This document shows, piece after piece, positions 42,570-51,272 of a DNA stretch of 51,272 bases (positions are counted from its first letter, which is position 1; every line of letters starts with the position of its first letter). The stretch spans positions 1 through 51,272 of the forward strand of contig CALDSR010000047.1 of assembly GCA_937924505.1 (NCBI GenBank), in the 5' to 3' direction. Origin of the DNA: an uncultured Granulosicoccus sp. (GTDB taxonomy: Bacteria; Pseudomonadota; Gammaproteobacteria; Granulosicoccales; Granulosicoccaceae). Below the pieces are notes generated by a model. That model searched no databases, had not been told where the DNA came from, and saw only the letters and a program-made list of their open reading frames with translations. The translations under genes were made by a program, and so were the position numbers.

Positions 42570-44008
42570 GAGTTTTTTCCCGATATGTGGTTGGGTTTAA
42601 TGTCGCCAACTTCTTCATTGTCAATAATGACGTTGCTTCGTCGCTGTTTGAGTCGATCTTTGAGCGCCCGACGTTGCATCACTCTGGTTCGACCTACGTT
42701 GACTTTTTCCAGAGTACGCGGTGATATAGGTTTGGGTATGGGATTGAATCCAGCATGACCGGTGATCACGGTGACCTGTTGCAACATGCTGATTGGCAAG
42801 GCGACAAAAAATATCCAGAATAGCTCGCGATTGACAAGCAGACGTGCTTCAGAATAGTTGCTGACCAACAGCGCCACAGTAAATCCGAGCACAAACAGCA
42901 CGCCTTGTTGTTGTCTCTGATACTGACAGTAGACGATCTCGATAAGTTGTTGAAAGATCATGATCAAAGTGAGCAGGGTAAGTGGCAATCCGATTTCTGA
43001 CGCGACTTGCAGAAGTCCGTTATGAGCGTGATAGACAATCCAGGTAAAATCGGTGAGTTGTTTCTGGATCCAGACGCTTTCGTCTACTGGGTACCAGATA
43101 GTGCCGTAGCCGTACCCGGTCAGCGGCTTTGCAAGAATCAGTTCCCACGTCTGTTTCCAGACTTCGGCGCGTCCGGTCAAATCGCCGGAGCGCCCGATCA
43201 GCTCGGCTGTATCTATGTAGTAGAAAGCGATGCCAGCGAGTGCGCAGACCAGCGCACCTAGTACAATCATGGCGACCAGACCTAAACGTAAACTGAAGGC
43301 GAAATGCAGATAAACCATTACCATGGCAGCGACCAGCAGCGACAGTACTGACGTGGCAGACACGCTGAAAACCAGACAGACGACAGAGGTCAGCATTAGC
43401 GCGATATAGATAAATCTGGTCAGTGGCGGTTGAGGCCAGCTGGCCAAGGTCGCGAACAGCAAGACACTGATTGTTGCCCAGAATCCCAGCGTATTTTTTG
43501 ATACAAGGATACCGCGCCAGACTTGTCTACCCTCGTATTGTTCTAGTCCCCATTCAGGGAAGGCTAATGCGGTCACGACGCTTATCACCATCAGAACGCC
43601 GAGCACCAATCCGGATAATTTCAGCAGGCGAATCAATGGGAGGCTGAACCCGATATAAAAGGCGATTATCGTTCCGCCAATCAAGTGGATGCCTCGTTCG
43701 ATTGTCAGTTCGGAGTCCAGTGACCACAGAGCCGAGAACGCCACGCCGGCCAATACCAAGGTGAGAGTCAGGCGGTAACGGACAAGCCAGGTCAACCAAT
43801 TGATGCCGAACGATATAACCAATCCGAGAAATGCCAGTACATAACTCAACAGCCAGATTAGCGTGACAAAGGTTGAAACAGGACCTGTGCCTGCTTCGAG
43901 ACGATATGCCACCGTCAACGTGAAGCTCGTGCCTTGAACAAGCGTCAGAAGCAATACCAGAGTTGCGAGCAGTGACGCTCGATAGGGTGCCTGGTATGTC
44001 GTTAGCAC
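42566..44008 (-). CDS. O-antigen ligase/polymerase family protein (Wzy/WaaL-like)
   Basis: A polytopic membrane protein with about twelve hydrophobic segments. The diagnostic Wzy_C/WaaL region is AEVWKQTWELILAKPLTGYGYGTIWYP followed by the periplasmic YHAHNGLLQVASEIGLPLTL with its conserved His. In this operon, with flippase and chain-length kinase, polymerase is the better guess than lipid A ligase. The C-terminal ~60 residues are basic and cytosolic (RTRVMQRRALKDRLKQRR), unusual for the family. The 480 residues are complete. Confidence 0.9.
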   Translation of the reverse strand: MLTTYQAPYRASLLATLVLLLTLVQGTSFTLTVAYRLEAGTGPVSTFVTLIWLLSYVLAFLGLVISFGINWLTWLVRYRLTLTLVLAGVAFSALWSLDSELTIERGIHLIGGTIIAFYIGFSLPLIRLLKLSGLVLGVLMVISVVTALAFPEWGLEQYEGRQVWRGILVSKNTLGFWATISVLLFATLASWPQPPLTRFIYIALMLTSVVCLVFSVSATSVLSLLVAAMVMVYLHFAFSLRLGLVAMIVLGALVCALAGIAFYYIDTAELIGRSGDLTGRAEVWKQTWELILAKPLTGYGYGTIWYPVDESVWIQKQLTDFTWIVYHAHNGLLQVASEIGLPLTLLTLIMIFQQLIEIVYCQYQRQQQGVLFVLGFTVALLVSNYSEARLLVNRELFWIFFVALPISMLQQVTVITGHAGFNPIPKPISPRTLEKVNVGRTRVMQRRALKDRLKQRRSNVIIDNEEVGDIKPNHISGKNS

Positions 44009-44030
44009 CGGTATATCCTCTGGAAAAACA

Positions 44031-44972
44031 CTAACGTTCCAGACTGGTCAGCGGCATGCCTCGCCAACGCACATATTGATTAACGATTCGTCGATACAGT
44101 CGAGGTGTGTGATTTTGCATCAATTGTCGGGCAGCACCGCCAAGACCCATTCCTCCAGCGCGATAGGCCTTCCATATCATCGAGAGGCTGGCCAGGGGGG
44201 CCTTGTGAGCAAGTCCAACGCTTTCAAATCGTGCGCGGTACGCCAACCAGGCTGTATCCGACATGTGTTCTTTCTGTGTTTCCATCCAGCGAAAGAAATT
44301 GGTGTGTTTCTCATCGTCTCCTGCATAGATCGGCAATTGCGACAAGGCATCGTCGCTGATCGCATCGGCGTACAAGGTACGCGCTTCAGGCTGCATGTGA
44401 AAAGCAATGCCTGTGTGCCAAAGGTCGATAGCGAATTGGTCATTATCGCCGAACGTTACAGACTCATCCCAACGAACCGTGCTCTTCAAGGAAGCCGGCA
44501 TGATGATGGTGCTGGTCTGAATGAAACCGCCACTGATGTATAAGTAGTCGTAGATCGGTTCATCGGCACCGAGAGCGCGATCGGGTTTGATCCAATATCG
44601 TCCGACGCCGCGATCCACAATCAATTGCCCATATAGAGCAACGTCGCCTTTTTCCATCAGTGATTGATCGGCTGAGGCCAGATAATCGGGGTACCAGACA
44701 TCGTCTGAATCGAGAAATGCGATGAACTCACCTCGTGCCGCATCCATGCCCGCGTTTCTTGCCGCAGCCGGGCCCGCATTTTTTTGTGAGACGACAACCA
44801 GCCTGGAGTCGTCAATTGAACTCAAGACATCCAATGTATTGTCGGATGAACCGTCATCGACCACGATGACTTCGAAATTTTCAAACGTTTGTGCGAAACA
44901 GCCTGACAAGGTATGGCTGACAGACGTAGCACGATTGTATGTTGGAATGACAATGGAAAATCGCGGTGTCAT
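44031..44972 (-). CDS. Glycosyltransferase family 2 protein (first of two)
   Basis: GT-A fold sugar transferase acting at the cytosolic membrane face. Donor-binding and metal motifs are FSIVIPTYNRATSVSHTLSG, VIVVDDGSSDNTLDVLS and EFIAFLDSDDVWYPDYL. The protein is soluble with a basic C-terminus (YRRIVNQYVRWRGMPL). It starts on the last base of the preceding gene's stop (TGATG). Donor sugar and linkage are not readable. Confidence 0.93.
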   Translation of the reverse strand: MTPRFSIVIPTYNRATSVSHTLSGCFAQTFENFEVIVVDDGSSDNTLDVLSSIDDSRLVVVSQKNAGPAAARNAGMDAARGEFIAFLDSDDVWYPDYLASADQSLMEKGDVALYGQLIVDRGVGRYWIKPDRALGADEPIYDYLYISGGFIQTSTIIMPASLKSTVRWDESVTFGDNDQFAIDLWHTGIAFHMQPEARTLYADAISDDALSQLPIYAGDDEKHTNFFRWMETQKEHMSDTAWLAYRARFESVGLAHKAPLASLSMIWKAYRAGGMGLGGAARQLMQNHTPRLYRRIVNQYVRWRGMPLTSLER

Positions 44973-45883
44973 CAGTAGGTTTCTCCGCGTACGGTCGTAA
45001 GCCCAAAATGTGCCATCAATTTTCCCAGGAATTTCCAGCGCAGCAGCCGTGATGCTTCCCGGTGGTGAGGTAGGGCTATAGATACCAACGTCATAGCAAG
45101 AGCCGTACCGCCCAATGCAGTGGTCTTCAATACGCGAATCAATGAATGCTTGAATCCCGGTTGCAGCAACTGCATGACGCGAACGCGTGAGTTATGGATG
45201 TTTACCACCCGTTGCTGTAGCCAGCTGTCATCCAGACGTGAATTTGGAACATCTTCGTAAACAATCGCTTTTGCAGCCCAGCGCATCTGGTTCCCGGCGA
45301 GATTCAGTTGCGTGAAAAATGCCAAATCTTCACCGCCGGAATGCGCGAATTCATGACGAAAAAATTCAGGCGCCATGCTCAGCAAGGTATCTCGCTTGAT
45401 CAAAAAATTGCCGGCAGCCTCAAGAACACAAGGCGATCCGTCCTCGAGTTGGAGGTCTGCGCCGTAGTAGTGGTTGCTCTTGAGATCGGGTGAAGCGTAT
45501 TCGGGAAATACCGAACAGGTTGGTCCGCCGACAAGGTCGGCATCATGTTGCTCCTGCACGCGCAGCAATTCGCTTAACCAATCCCTCGAGGGCCATTCGT
45601 CGTCATCGAGAAACGCGATCAAATCAATGTCGAGTTCCAGCGCTTTGTTGCAGGCAGTGTTTCTTGCGCTTGAGATGCCCGGTTCTGTCGCCCTGAGCGC
45701 ATGGACCGGATAGGGGTAACTGTCGGGCAAGGATTGGCAAACAGCTATCCCTTGTTCGCCAGCATCATTGTCAGCGACGACAATTTCGAGATCAACATCG
45801 CCACGGAGTGCGGTCAGTTCATCGAGCAATCGAGTGAGGCCTTCCGGTCTGCGGAAGGTACAGATGCACAGCGCAACCTTCAC
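44972..45883 (-). CDS. Glycosyltransferase family 2 protein (second of two)
   Basis: Another GT2 enzyme with distinct sequence. Motifs: VALCICTFRRPEGLTRLLDE, DLEIVVADNDAGEQG, GISSARNTACNKAL and DLIAFLDDDEWPSRDWL. The late QGE-type acceptor region is AHSGGEDLAFFTQLNLAG. A hydrophobic C-terminal segment (LKTTALGGTALAMTLVSIAL) could tether it to the membrane. The ATG overlaps the flippase stop by four bases. Probably adds a different residue of the repeat unit from its neighbour. Confidence 0.92.
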   Translation of the reverse strand: MKVALCICTFRRPEGLTRLLDELTALRGDVDLEIVVADNDAGEQGIAVCQSLPDSYPYPVHALRATEPGISSARNTACNKALELDIDLIAFLDDDEWPSRDWLSELLRVQEQHDADLVGGPTCSVFPEYASPDLKSNHYYGADLQLEDGSPCVLEAAGNFLIKRDTLLSMAPEFFRHEFAHSGGEDLAFFTQLNLAGNQMRWAAKAIVYEDVPNSRLDDSWLQQRVVNIHNSRVRVMQLLQPGFKHSLIRVLKTTALGGTALAMTLVSIALPHHREASRLLRWKFLGKLMAHFGLTTVRGETY

Positions 45884-47205
45884 GCGGAGTTACCTAGTCG
45901 TGCGTACAAGATTCGTGTGAGATAGAGCGCCATGAATACCTCCGCTGCCAGAATGCCGAAGAGTGTGGTTTCAGGTTTGAATAGATACAAGGTCGCGCTT
46001 ACGAGCACGCCGCTGAGGATAGCGCCGTAGATGCTGGCCATTGCCAGAATGCGAAAGTCTCGCATCGCTTGAAGTGCCGCAGCGGGGGCGTTATAGAGTG
46101 CCGCGAAAAACGTGACAACAAACCAGACGGTCACGATCCAGGCCATCGGCTCATCGGCGTATTGCCGTGAATACAAAAATTCATGAATCCATGGCCAGGC
46201 GACGAGCAGTGCCACGCCAAGGGCAACGACAGCGCCTGCCATAAATATTGAGGTTTTTTTGATCTGATTGCGCACTGCCAGACGCTGGTCATTTGCAAGA
46301 GCAACAGCAAGCTCGGGCTTGACCATATTCTGCCATGTCATCAATGCGACTCTCACAGGGCCGAATAGCACGAAGCCTGCGGCCAGTGGAGCGTAGGCCA
46401 ACGGCCCATTAGTGGACGTGATGATCAAGCTGTGGGCCTGGGCGAGAAATAGCGTGGTCAATGATCCCGCGAGTGCCCAACGCGACTGAACCCAGACCTC
46501 ACGGTAACTGCCAATCGAGGAAAGGTTGAACCAACGGTGATGACGGCCATGAACACGCAGGCGCTCAACGAGCATGGCAACCAGGTTGGCGCCGGATAGG
46601 GCGAGCAGTACATGGCCGATAGGTAGTTTGTCGAAATGCCATACTAATATGGCCATCAGGATGATGCCAGACATGACATAGGTCGTGTCGCCGGATGCGG
46701 TGACCAGCGGACGCATTCGCGCATAGCCAACACTACGGCTGTAGTGTCTGGCTGAATAGATGGCAACGAAAACGGTGACTCCAAGACCGATCGAGCCATC
46801 CATGCCCTGCCAGAGTGATGCGGCAATACCGGTCAGAATCAATACGCAGAACAAGGCAAGGTTCAAGGTGCTGAACATCGCTTCTTGCGTCTTGCGTTTT
46901 TTGTCGTCCTTGATCACGGGCGTATAAACGGTCAGTGGTGTGGAAATCAGCGCGTTGTTGACGGCGGAAGCAAACATCGCCAGGACGAAGGCGAATGCGA
47001 ATACACCATAGTCATAGGGGGTAACCATCCTTAAAAGCACCAGATTCAGTGCAAAGTGAAATCCGCTGACCAATGCTTGCGCACCGACGGACAGGGCCAG
47101 TCGTGAGGACACTATCTGAATGAGCCTGTTGAACAGGGACGGCGATGTCTTGGCATCGATGGAATTTTCAGAATTCACGGAATCAACATGGCTGATAATC
47201 GCCAT
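45880..47205 (-). CDS. Polysaccharide flippase (Wzx family)
   Basis: Moves lipid-linked repeat units across the inner membrane. Twelve or more hydrophobic segments and the MOP-superfamily opening (RLALSVGAQALVSGFHFALN, LVLLRMVTPYDYGVFAFAFV) are seen. A later segment, APLAAGFVLFGPVRVALMTW, also fits. The 441 residues are typical. One-base overlap with the upstream transferase gene and four-base overlap downstream fix it in the operon. Confidence 0.9.
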   Translation of the reverse strand: MAIISHVDSVNSENSIDAKTSPSLFNRLIQIVSSRLALSVGAQALVSGFHFALNLVLLRMVTPYDYGVFAFAFVLAMFASAVNNALISTPLTVYTPVIKDDKKRKTQEAMFSTLNLALFCVLILTGIAASLWQGMDGSIGLGVTVFVAIYSARHYSRSVGYARMRPLVTASGDTTYVMSGIILMAILVWHFDKLPIGHVLLALSGANLVAMLVERLRVHGRHHRWFNLSSIGSYREVWVQSRWALAGSLTTLFLAQAHSLIITSTNGPLAYAPLAAGFVLFGPVRVALMTWQNMVKPELAVALANDQRLAVRNQIKKTSIFMAGAVVALGVALLVAWPWIHEFLYSRQYADEPMAWIVTVWFVVTFFAALYNAPAAALQAMRDFRILAMASIYGAILSGVLVSATLYLFKPETTLFGILAAEVFMALYLTRILYARLGNSA

Positions 47206-48005
47206 CAGGAGCCGGCCCGGCTCCGACGCAACCGAGCACTCAGTCCATTTTTCAACAGAATCGCAGCCAGCAACACGGGCTCAATAAAATAACGAAAGGC
47301 GAAACGACGAGGGTTTTCGATCACTCGAAAACTCCATTCCAGACCACAGCGTCCCATCCATCGAGGCGGTGTTCGCACAGCGCCCGCAACATATTCCATG
47401 CAGGCACCACATGTGAACACGGCTTCAGCATTGATTTGAGACCGGTGGGCATGCACCCAGGCTTCCTGTTTCGGAGCGCCGAAGCCGACCAATACGATAT
47501 TGCTGCCCTTGTCATTCATTTTGTCGATCACGTCAAGACTGTCTGCCGATTGTGGCGTTTGATCAAAATACCCGTCGTGTCCATCAATCTGGATGCCCGG
47601 AACCTTCTCACGAATGACGCTCAAGGCTTTTTCCTGAACATCTCGATGTTGACCGACGTGGTAAACCCGGTAGCCATTGTCTCTTGCAAGTTCCATCATC
47701 GGGATGATGAAGTCCACATACGTGAGACGATCTTGACGAGTTACCGGAATTCCTGCCAAACGCATGAGCCAGATCACAGGCATACCGTCAACCAACACGG
47801 TTTTATCAGCGTAGTCGCGCCGCAAATCCAATGAAGTGAAGAAGCTGTAGAGGGAATGTAGATTGTGATAGAGCACTGTGCACGGTCTGGACTCGGATAC
47901 GCTGCTCCGGATCAGCTCGAGGTAATCATCGAGACTGCCTGGATGAGCGAAGAAGCCCAACAGTTCACGTTTGATCAACCGATTGTTCTTATCATTTGTT
48001 GTCAT
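47205..48005 (-). CDS. WecG/TagA/CpsF family glycosyltransferase
   Basis: GT26 enzyme that adds the second sugar (for example ManNAc-type or glucosyl residues) to the undecaprenyl-linked primer. Family motifs are YADKTVLVDGMPVIWLMRLA, RLTYVDFIIPMMELARDNGY, ILVGFGAPKQEAWVHAH-like (NIVLVGFGAPKQEAWVH) and TCGACMEYVAGAVRTPPRWM with GLEWSFRVIENPRR. The C-terminus is membrane-associating, as usual. It follows the priming transferase by 217 bases, a gap with a strong hairpin. Confidence 0.93.
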   Translation of the reverse strand: MTTNDKNNRLIKRELLGFFAHPGSLDDYLELIRSSVSESRPCTVLYHNLHSLYSFFTSLDLRRDYADKTVLVDGMPVIWLMRLAGIPVTRQDRLTYVDFIIPMMELARDNGYRVYHVGQHRDVQEKALSVIREKVPGIQIDGHDGYFDQTPQSADSLDVIDKMNDKGSNIVLVGFGAPKQEAWVHAHRSQINAEAVFTCGACMEYVAGAVRTPPRWMGRCGLEWSFRVIENPRRFAFRYFIEPVLLAAILLKNGLSARLRRSRAGS

Positions 48006-48179
48006 CGGTACCTATCCAGTCAAAGTTATCAGCCGCGCGGCAACCACATACCCAACGCTGCAAACGCATAGCTGCATTTTCAGTGTGGTCTGTTGCGTGG
48101 AATTTCCCTGATAGTCTAGCTGCTGGCTAGCGTACCGCGATGGCGGTGGGCATTGGGGAGAGGGCGGGGCTGGAAATCA

Positions 48180-48205
48180 ACGGATAACCTGAGAGACGGT
48201 TATCC
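48180..48205. terminator. Strong hairpin between priming transferase and the rest of the polysaccharide operon
   Basis: CGGATAACC (48180-48188) and GGTTATCCG (48197-48205) form a perfect nine-pair stem with an eight-base loop, 18 bases after the sugar transferase stop on the minus strand. Only a weak T-rich run follows (TTGATTTCC). It may be a partial terminator or an mRNA end that sets lower expression of downstream genes. Confidence 0.55.
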
Positions 48206-48222
48206 GAGGAAAATCAAGGCAC

Positions 48223-48969
48223 TTAGTAGGCGTTCTTGTGTGTCCAACCCTTGAAGACAGTCATTACAAGGATCTTGATGTCGAGCCACAAGCTCCATTG
48301 TTTGATGTAGTCGCGATCATGTTCGATGCGCGCTACCATGTCGCTGACATTACGGGTTTCACCACGAAAACCGTTGATCTGGGCCCAACCGGTGATGCCT
48401 GGCTTGACGGAGTACCGTGAATTGAGCGCAGGAATAACGTATTTGAAGTCGTCATCGAGCTTCAGTGGGTGTGGACGAGGCCCAACGAGTGACATCGAAC
48501 CCTGAATTACATTGAAGAGCTGTGGAAGCTCATCGAGGCTGGTCTTGCGCAAAAATGCGCCTACGCGGGTGACACGTGGGTCGTCGCGCTCCGCCTGCCG
48601 GAATTCCTGTTGCACACCTGACTGGTACATCGTGCGGAACTTGTAGACCTTGATGATTTCTCGGTTTCTGCCGCTACGTGCCTGGCAAAACAGAGCTGGT
48701 CCGGTGCTATCGAGTTTGACGGCGATGGAAATGAGCGCCATCAATGGAAAAAGGATCAGAAGAGCAAACGAGCCAAGAACAAAATCTTCAAGACGTTTCA
48801 ACGCTGCACTGATACCGCTGATCGGGTGAAGTTGGGTGTTGTTGACCGAGACGATTGACCGCCAGTGGCTGGATTCAGTCTCGTGGCCGCCGATAGTTGG
48901 CGCATTTGCACTCAATGTCGATTGCGCTGCCGGTTTGTTTTTATTATTTTTTGCGCTGGCGCTGTGCAC
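48223..48969 (-). CDS. Bacterial sugar transferase, ExoY/PglC-like priming enzyme
   Basis: Monotopic phosphoglycosyl transferase that loads the first sugar phosphate on undecaprenyl phosphate. Hydrophobic re-entrant helix [19 protein letters not shown], then [27 protein letters not shown], the [20 protein letters not shown] block with catalytic Asp-Glu, and [20 protein letters not shown]. At 248 residues it lacks the four-helix N-terminal domain of WcaJ/WbaP and resembles ExoY. About 65 polar residues precede the core. GTG 48969 is the start, with AGGAG 8 bases upstream. Confidence 0.94.
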   Translation of the reverse strand: MHSASAKNNKNKPAAQSTLSANAPTIGGHETESSHWRSIVSVNNTQLHPISGISAALKRLEDFVLGSFALLILFPLMALISIAVKLDSTGPALFCQARSGRNREIIKVYKFRTMYQSGVQQEFRQAERDDPRVTRVGAFLRKTSLDELPQLFNVIQGSMSLVGPRPHPLKLDDDFKYVIPALNSRYSVKPGITGWAQINGFRGETRNVSDMVARIEHDRDYIKQWSLWLDIKILVMTVFKGWTHKNAY

Positions 48970-49099
48970 CTTGTTTCTCCTAAATTCCGTTTGTGTTGCT
49001 GATTAGCGTCAATGTTTCGACAGTATAACTGTTGACCCATTTTGATTCTGTTAAGCCAGTCGTGATCTTAGTGGATCGATGTCAAGTTTGTGTGTGACG

Positions 49100-49136
49100 C
49101 GGCGGGAGATGGGAAAATTACCCAAAAAGCCCGCCG
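49100..49136. other. Nested inverted repeat between the kinase and priming transferase genes
   Basis: CGGCGGG (49100-49106) pairs with CCCGCCG (49130-49136); inside, GGG (49111-49113) faces CCC (49121-49123). It sits in a 266-base gap with no supported gene, upstream of the sugar transferase on the minus strand. A second short repeat, AGAGGC with GCCTCT, lies right after the kinase stop near 49218-49237. These may end or process the kinase transcript. Confidence 0.4.
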
Positions 49137-49235
49137 GGTCAAAAATCTGGCTTTGTTTATGTAAGTGGCAGGAGTATATTGGTTTTTATCCCGCGAGGGC
49201 GTCGACCAGGTCTCTTAAGAGGCATGGACACGCCT

Positions 49236-51272
49236 CTAATCCAGTTGCTCGCGGTAATAAGTGTAGTGCCGTGGTGTCGGCGCTGAGGATCCGTTCAGGA
49301 TACAGCCACTGACTCTGACTCCCGAGAAGGTTAGCCGTCTAAGTGCTTCATTTAGCTGCGGTTCTTTGACTTCCCCTTCTTTCACGACCATGATGGTCGA
49401 GCCCGCATGTTTACCGAGTGATGCGGCGGTCGAAACACTCAAGACAGGGGGGGTGTCAACAATTGCAACGTCGAATCGCGGAGCGACAATTTGCATGAAT
49501 TGACCAAATTGTTTCTCGGTGGGCATTTCGCCTTGCGCACCACCGAATCCCCGCGGAATGCAGTACAGATTCTCGACAGATGTCTGCCGGACACTTTCTT
49601 TCAGCTCGGATTTGCCGCCGACCACTTCCGGCAAGCCAGGACCCATCGGAACCCCAAGGGTCTTGTGCATCTGCCCACGCTGATAGTCAGCATCGATCAG
49701 CAGCACCCGCTTGCCAGACTGAGCCACGAGGACCGCAAGATTCATGCTGAGGAAAGATTTGCCCATGCTTGGGAGTGGGCTGGTGATCATCAGTACATTG
49801 TTGCTCGCGCCTGCCATGACGTCATCGAGCATGGAGCGTAAGCCACGCAGGTTCTCGATCGAATAGTCTTCAGGTTTGGTCAATGCCAGAACGTTACTGT
49901 CCGCGGCCGTCTGCTCCTGTCCGCTGCCAGGCAATAGCCGCCGTGGATCAACCGTGACCGGGCTTCCAAGCCGTTTCTGCGCGGTGCTTTTTGGAATGTT
50001 CATGAACACGGGTAATCCTGACGCACGTTCCAGTGAATCCTGGTCGCTGATAACCGTTGTCAGCGCGGAACGTAATGTCAGATACAAGGTATACAGAAAT
50101 AACGTAGCAAGTGTTCCACCGACAATAGCGAGCAATGAATTTGGTGCGATTGGCTTGCGGGGTGCCAGGGCATCATCGATCACCTGAACAGCAGGTATGC
50201 TGCCGCCGCGAGCCAAACGCAGCTCCTGAACCTTTTCATTCATTTCGGTAAACATCGCGCGTTTGGCGTCAACGTCTTCTTCCAGAATCCGGAGCTCTCT
50301 TTCCGTGTTTGGGGCGCGACTGATCTGACCGCGAAGCGTACGAATGGATGCGCGCAGGGTGTCAATTTCCTTTTGGGTACGCTTGGGTGTCGGGTGAGAA
50401 ATCGTATAACGCTTCAGTTGGTCGGCAATTTCGATTTCCAGATCCAGTAAACGCGTTTCAAGACTGTCGATCTGGCCCAGTTTGGCGCGACGTTGGACAT
50501 CACTATCAAAGGTCGCTGATGCCGTTCTGAACTCAGCCAAGGCGACTTCTGCAGCGCGCAGATCGGTTTCGACTTCTGGTAAGCGTTGCTCGTAGAATTG
50601 ACCGTCGTTATCGAGCCTGAGGTTTTGTGATCCGAGCTTGACGCTTTCGTATTCAGCGACAATCGCGTTAGTCAGCTGCGCGGTGTCGTTGGGGTCATTA
50701 CCCTTGAGCTTGACGGTGATCATGCGTGAATTGGTGTCGGATATCTCAGTCGACAATCTGTCGCGCAGCCGCGCAACAGTGGTTTGCAAGGATGAACGTT
50801 CCAGCGTGTAATGCAGTCCTTCAGGAGCCTCCAGCGCGGACAGATTGATGGTCAGTGGTTCAAGGTTCGGAATGGCCACGTCAACGGTTTCTCCAACCTG
50901 TGCGCGATCGATCAGCAGCGTATCTTCCTTGTACAGGCTGTAAGCACCTTCGCCGAGGGAGACCAGCTTCAAAGCCTCGTCTTCCCAACGTCGCGGTACT
51001 TCCAGAGTGGCAACTTCAATCGTGTTTTCTGACCAGGCGTAGCGTTTGGCGAAATCGAATCCCGACAGCCTGTCCGCCAGTATCGGAATTCGTTTGGTCA
51101 CGTCACCCAGCACCGGAATGGCGGCGGCATCGGCATTGATACGCAAATTGTAGGCGTCGACAACCGGACTCAGAACTCGGCGAGAGCGCAGTAGATTTAC
51201 CTCTTCTTTGATTGTCGGCGCGTTCCAGTCGATCTGATCGGAACCATCTTCGAAAGGACTCTCGACTTCATT
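49236..51272 (-). CDS. Polysaccharide chain-length determinant / tyrosine autokinase (Wzc/ExoP type), N-terminus outside window
   Basis: Inner-membrane co-polymerase and BY-kinase controlling polymer length and export. The frame stays open to the right edge, with coding-like sequence (NLLRSRRVLSPVVDAYNL) typical of the Wzz domain, so the true start is beyond 51272. Then come Wzz core, a coiled coil, a PNSLLAIVGG-type membrane segment (LLAIVGGTLATLFLYTLYLT), and a kinase with Walker A (LPSMGKSFLSMNLA), Walker A' (VLLIDADYQRG) and Walker B (VAIVDTPP). The tail ends in a tyrosine cluster (HYTYYREQLD) for autophosphorylation. First visible gene of the operon. Confidence 0.95.
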   Translation of the reverse strand, partial: NEVESPFEDGSDQIDWNAPTIKEEVNLLRSRRVLSPVVDAYNLRINADAAAIPVLGDVTKRIPILADRLSGFDFAKRYAWSENTIEVATLEVPRRWEDEALKLVSLGEGAYSLYKEDTLLIDRAQVGETVDVAIPNLEPLTINLSALEAPEGLHYTLERSSLQTTVARLRDRLSTEISDTNSRMITVKLKGNDPNDTAQLTNAIVAEYESVKLGSQNLRLDNDGQFYEQRLPEVETDLRAAEVALAEFRTASATFDSDVQRRAKLGQIDSLETRLLDLEIEIADQLKRYTISHPTPKRTQKEIDTLRASIRTLRGQISRAPNTERELRILEEDVDAKRAMFTEMNEKVQELRLARGGSIPAVQVIDDALAPRKPIAPNSLLAIVGGTLATLFLYTLYLTLRSALTTVISDQDSLERASGLPVFMNIPKSTAQKRLGSPVTVDPRRLLPGSGQEQTAADSNVLALTKPEDYSIENLRGLRSMLDDVMAGASNNVLMITSPLPSMGKSFLSMNLAVLVAQSGKRVLLIDADYQRGQMHKTLGVPMGPGLPEVVGGKSELKESVRQTSVENLYCIPRGFGGAQGEMPTEKQFGQFMQIVAPRFDVAIVDTPPVLSVSTAASLGKHAGSTIMVVKEGEVKEPQLNEALRRLTFSGVRVSGCILNGSSAPTPRHYTYYREQLD

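Noticed and set aside
51144..51146. TTG as start codon of the Wzc-type kinase
   Set aside because: The frame continues upstream to the window edge with Wzz-like sequence, so the gene is cut by the window.
1..51272. tRNA, rRNA, CRISPR array, prophage or toxin-antitoxin genes
   Set aside because: Looked for by eye on both strands; nothing supportable was found.

Overview
The window reads as chromosome of a marine-type gammaproteobacterium. The evidence is a proteobacterial dedicated sortase system (class GN sortase, LPxG-type target, two-component pair), a TRAP transporter, a DUF1800/DUF1501 pair, an E. coli-like MntR and an Exo-style polysaccharide locus. Granulosicoccaceae-like bacteria would fit, but the taxonomy is inferred from gene content only. 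GlyA and PyrE look closer to alphaproteobacterial forms. I saw no tRNA, rRNA, CRISPR array, transposase or phage gene.

Layout, left to right. 1-2.7 kb: end of a TRAP solute-binding gene, a terminator, then dctQ and dctM. 2.9-6.7 kb: secreted DUF1800 protein with a CBM60-like part, then a DUF1501 protein. 6.6-14.3 kb: dedicated sortase module. Sortase and its VIT/vWA target run on the minus strand; response regulator, histidine kinase and a tightly linked ABC-2 exporter run divergently. 14.3-16.8 kb: glyA, an SDR oxidoreductase and a DUF6404-like membrane protein. 16.8-20.8 kb: a small accessory-looking block with a UDG-family gene, two near-identical DUF4142 genes, an AraC regulator and a cupredoxin. 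Two related noncoding repeats flank it, and both DUF4142 promoters carry the same 19-bp operator-like motif.

20.8-29.9 kb is metal acquisition and pyrimidine synthesis. There is an FbpAB-type iron importer with a Fur-box-like site and a four-gene SitABCD-type manganese importer. A near-palindromic MntR box lies at the manganese operon's start, with divergent mntR followed directly by pyrC and pyrE. 30-40.6 kb is mixed: aquaporin Z, an aromatic amino acid decarboxylase, an M20 amidohydrolase, a Kef-type antiporter, a 2OG oxygenase, a cyclase-FHA protein, nicotinamidase, a coiled-coil OmpA protein and an orphan membrane domain of the LtaS/MdoB type.

40.7 kb to the right edge is a minus-strand exopolysaccharide operon. 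Transcription order is Wzc/ExoP-type kinase (cut by the window), ExoY-like sugar transferase, WecG/TagA transferase, Wzx flippase, two GT2 transferases, Wzy/WaaL polymerase, galE and a secreted GH16 glycanase. Most neighbours overlap by 1 or 4 bases, and the set covers priming, assembly, flipping, polymerisation, chain-length control and trimming of one polymer.

The strongest candidates for something new are the AraC-DUF4142-cupredoxin mini-regulon with its shared motif and flanking repeats, the sortase module fused transcriptionally to an ABC-2 exporter, and the mntR-pyrC-pyrE linkage.
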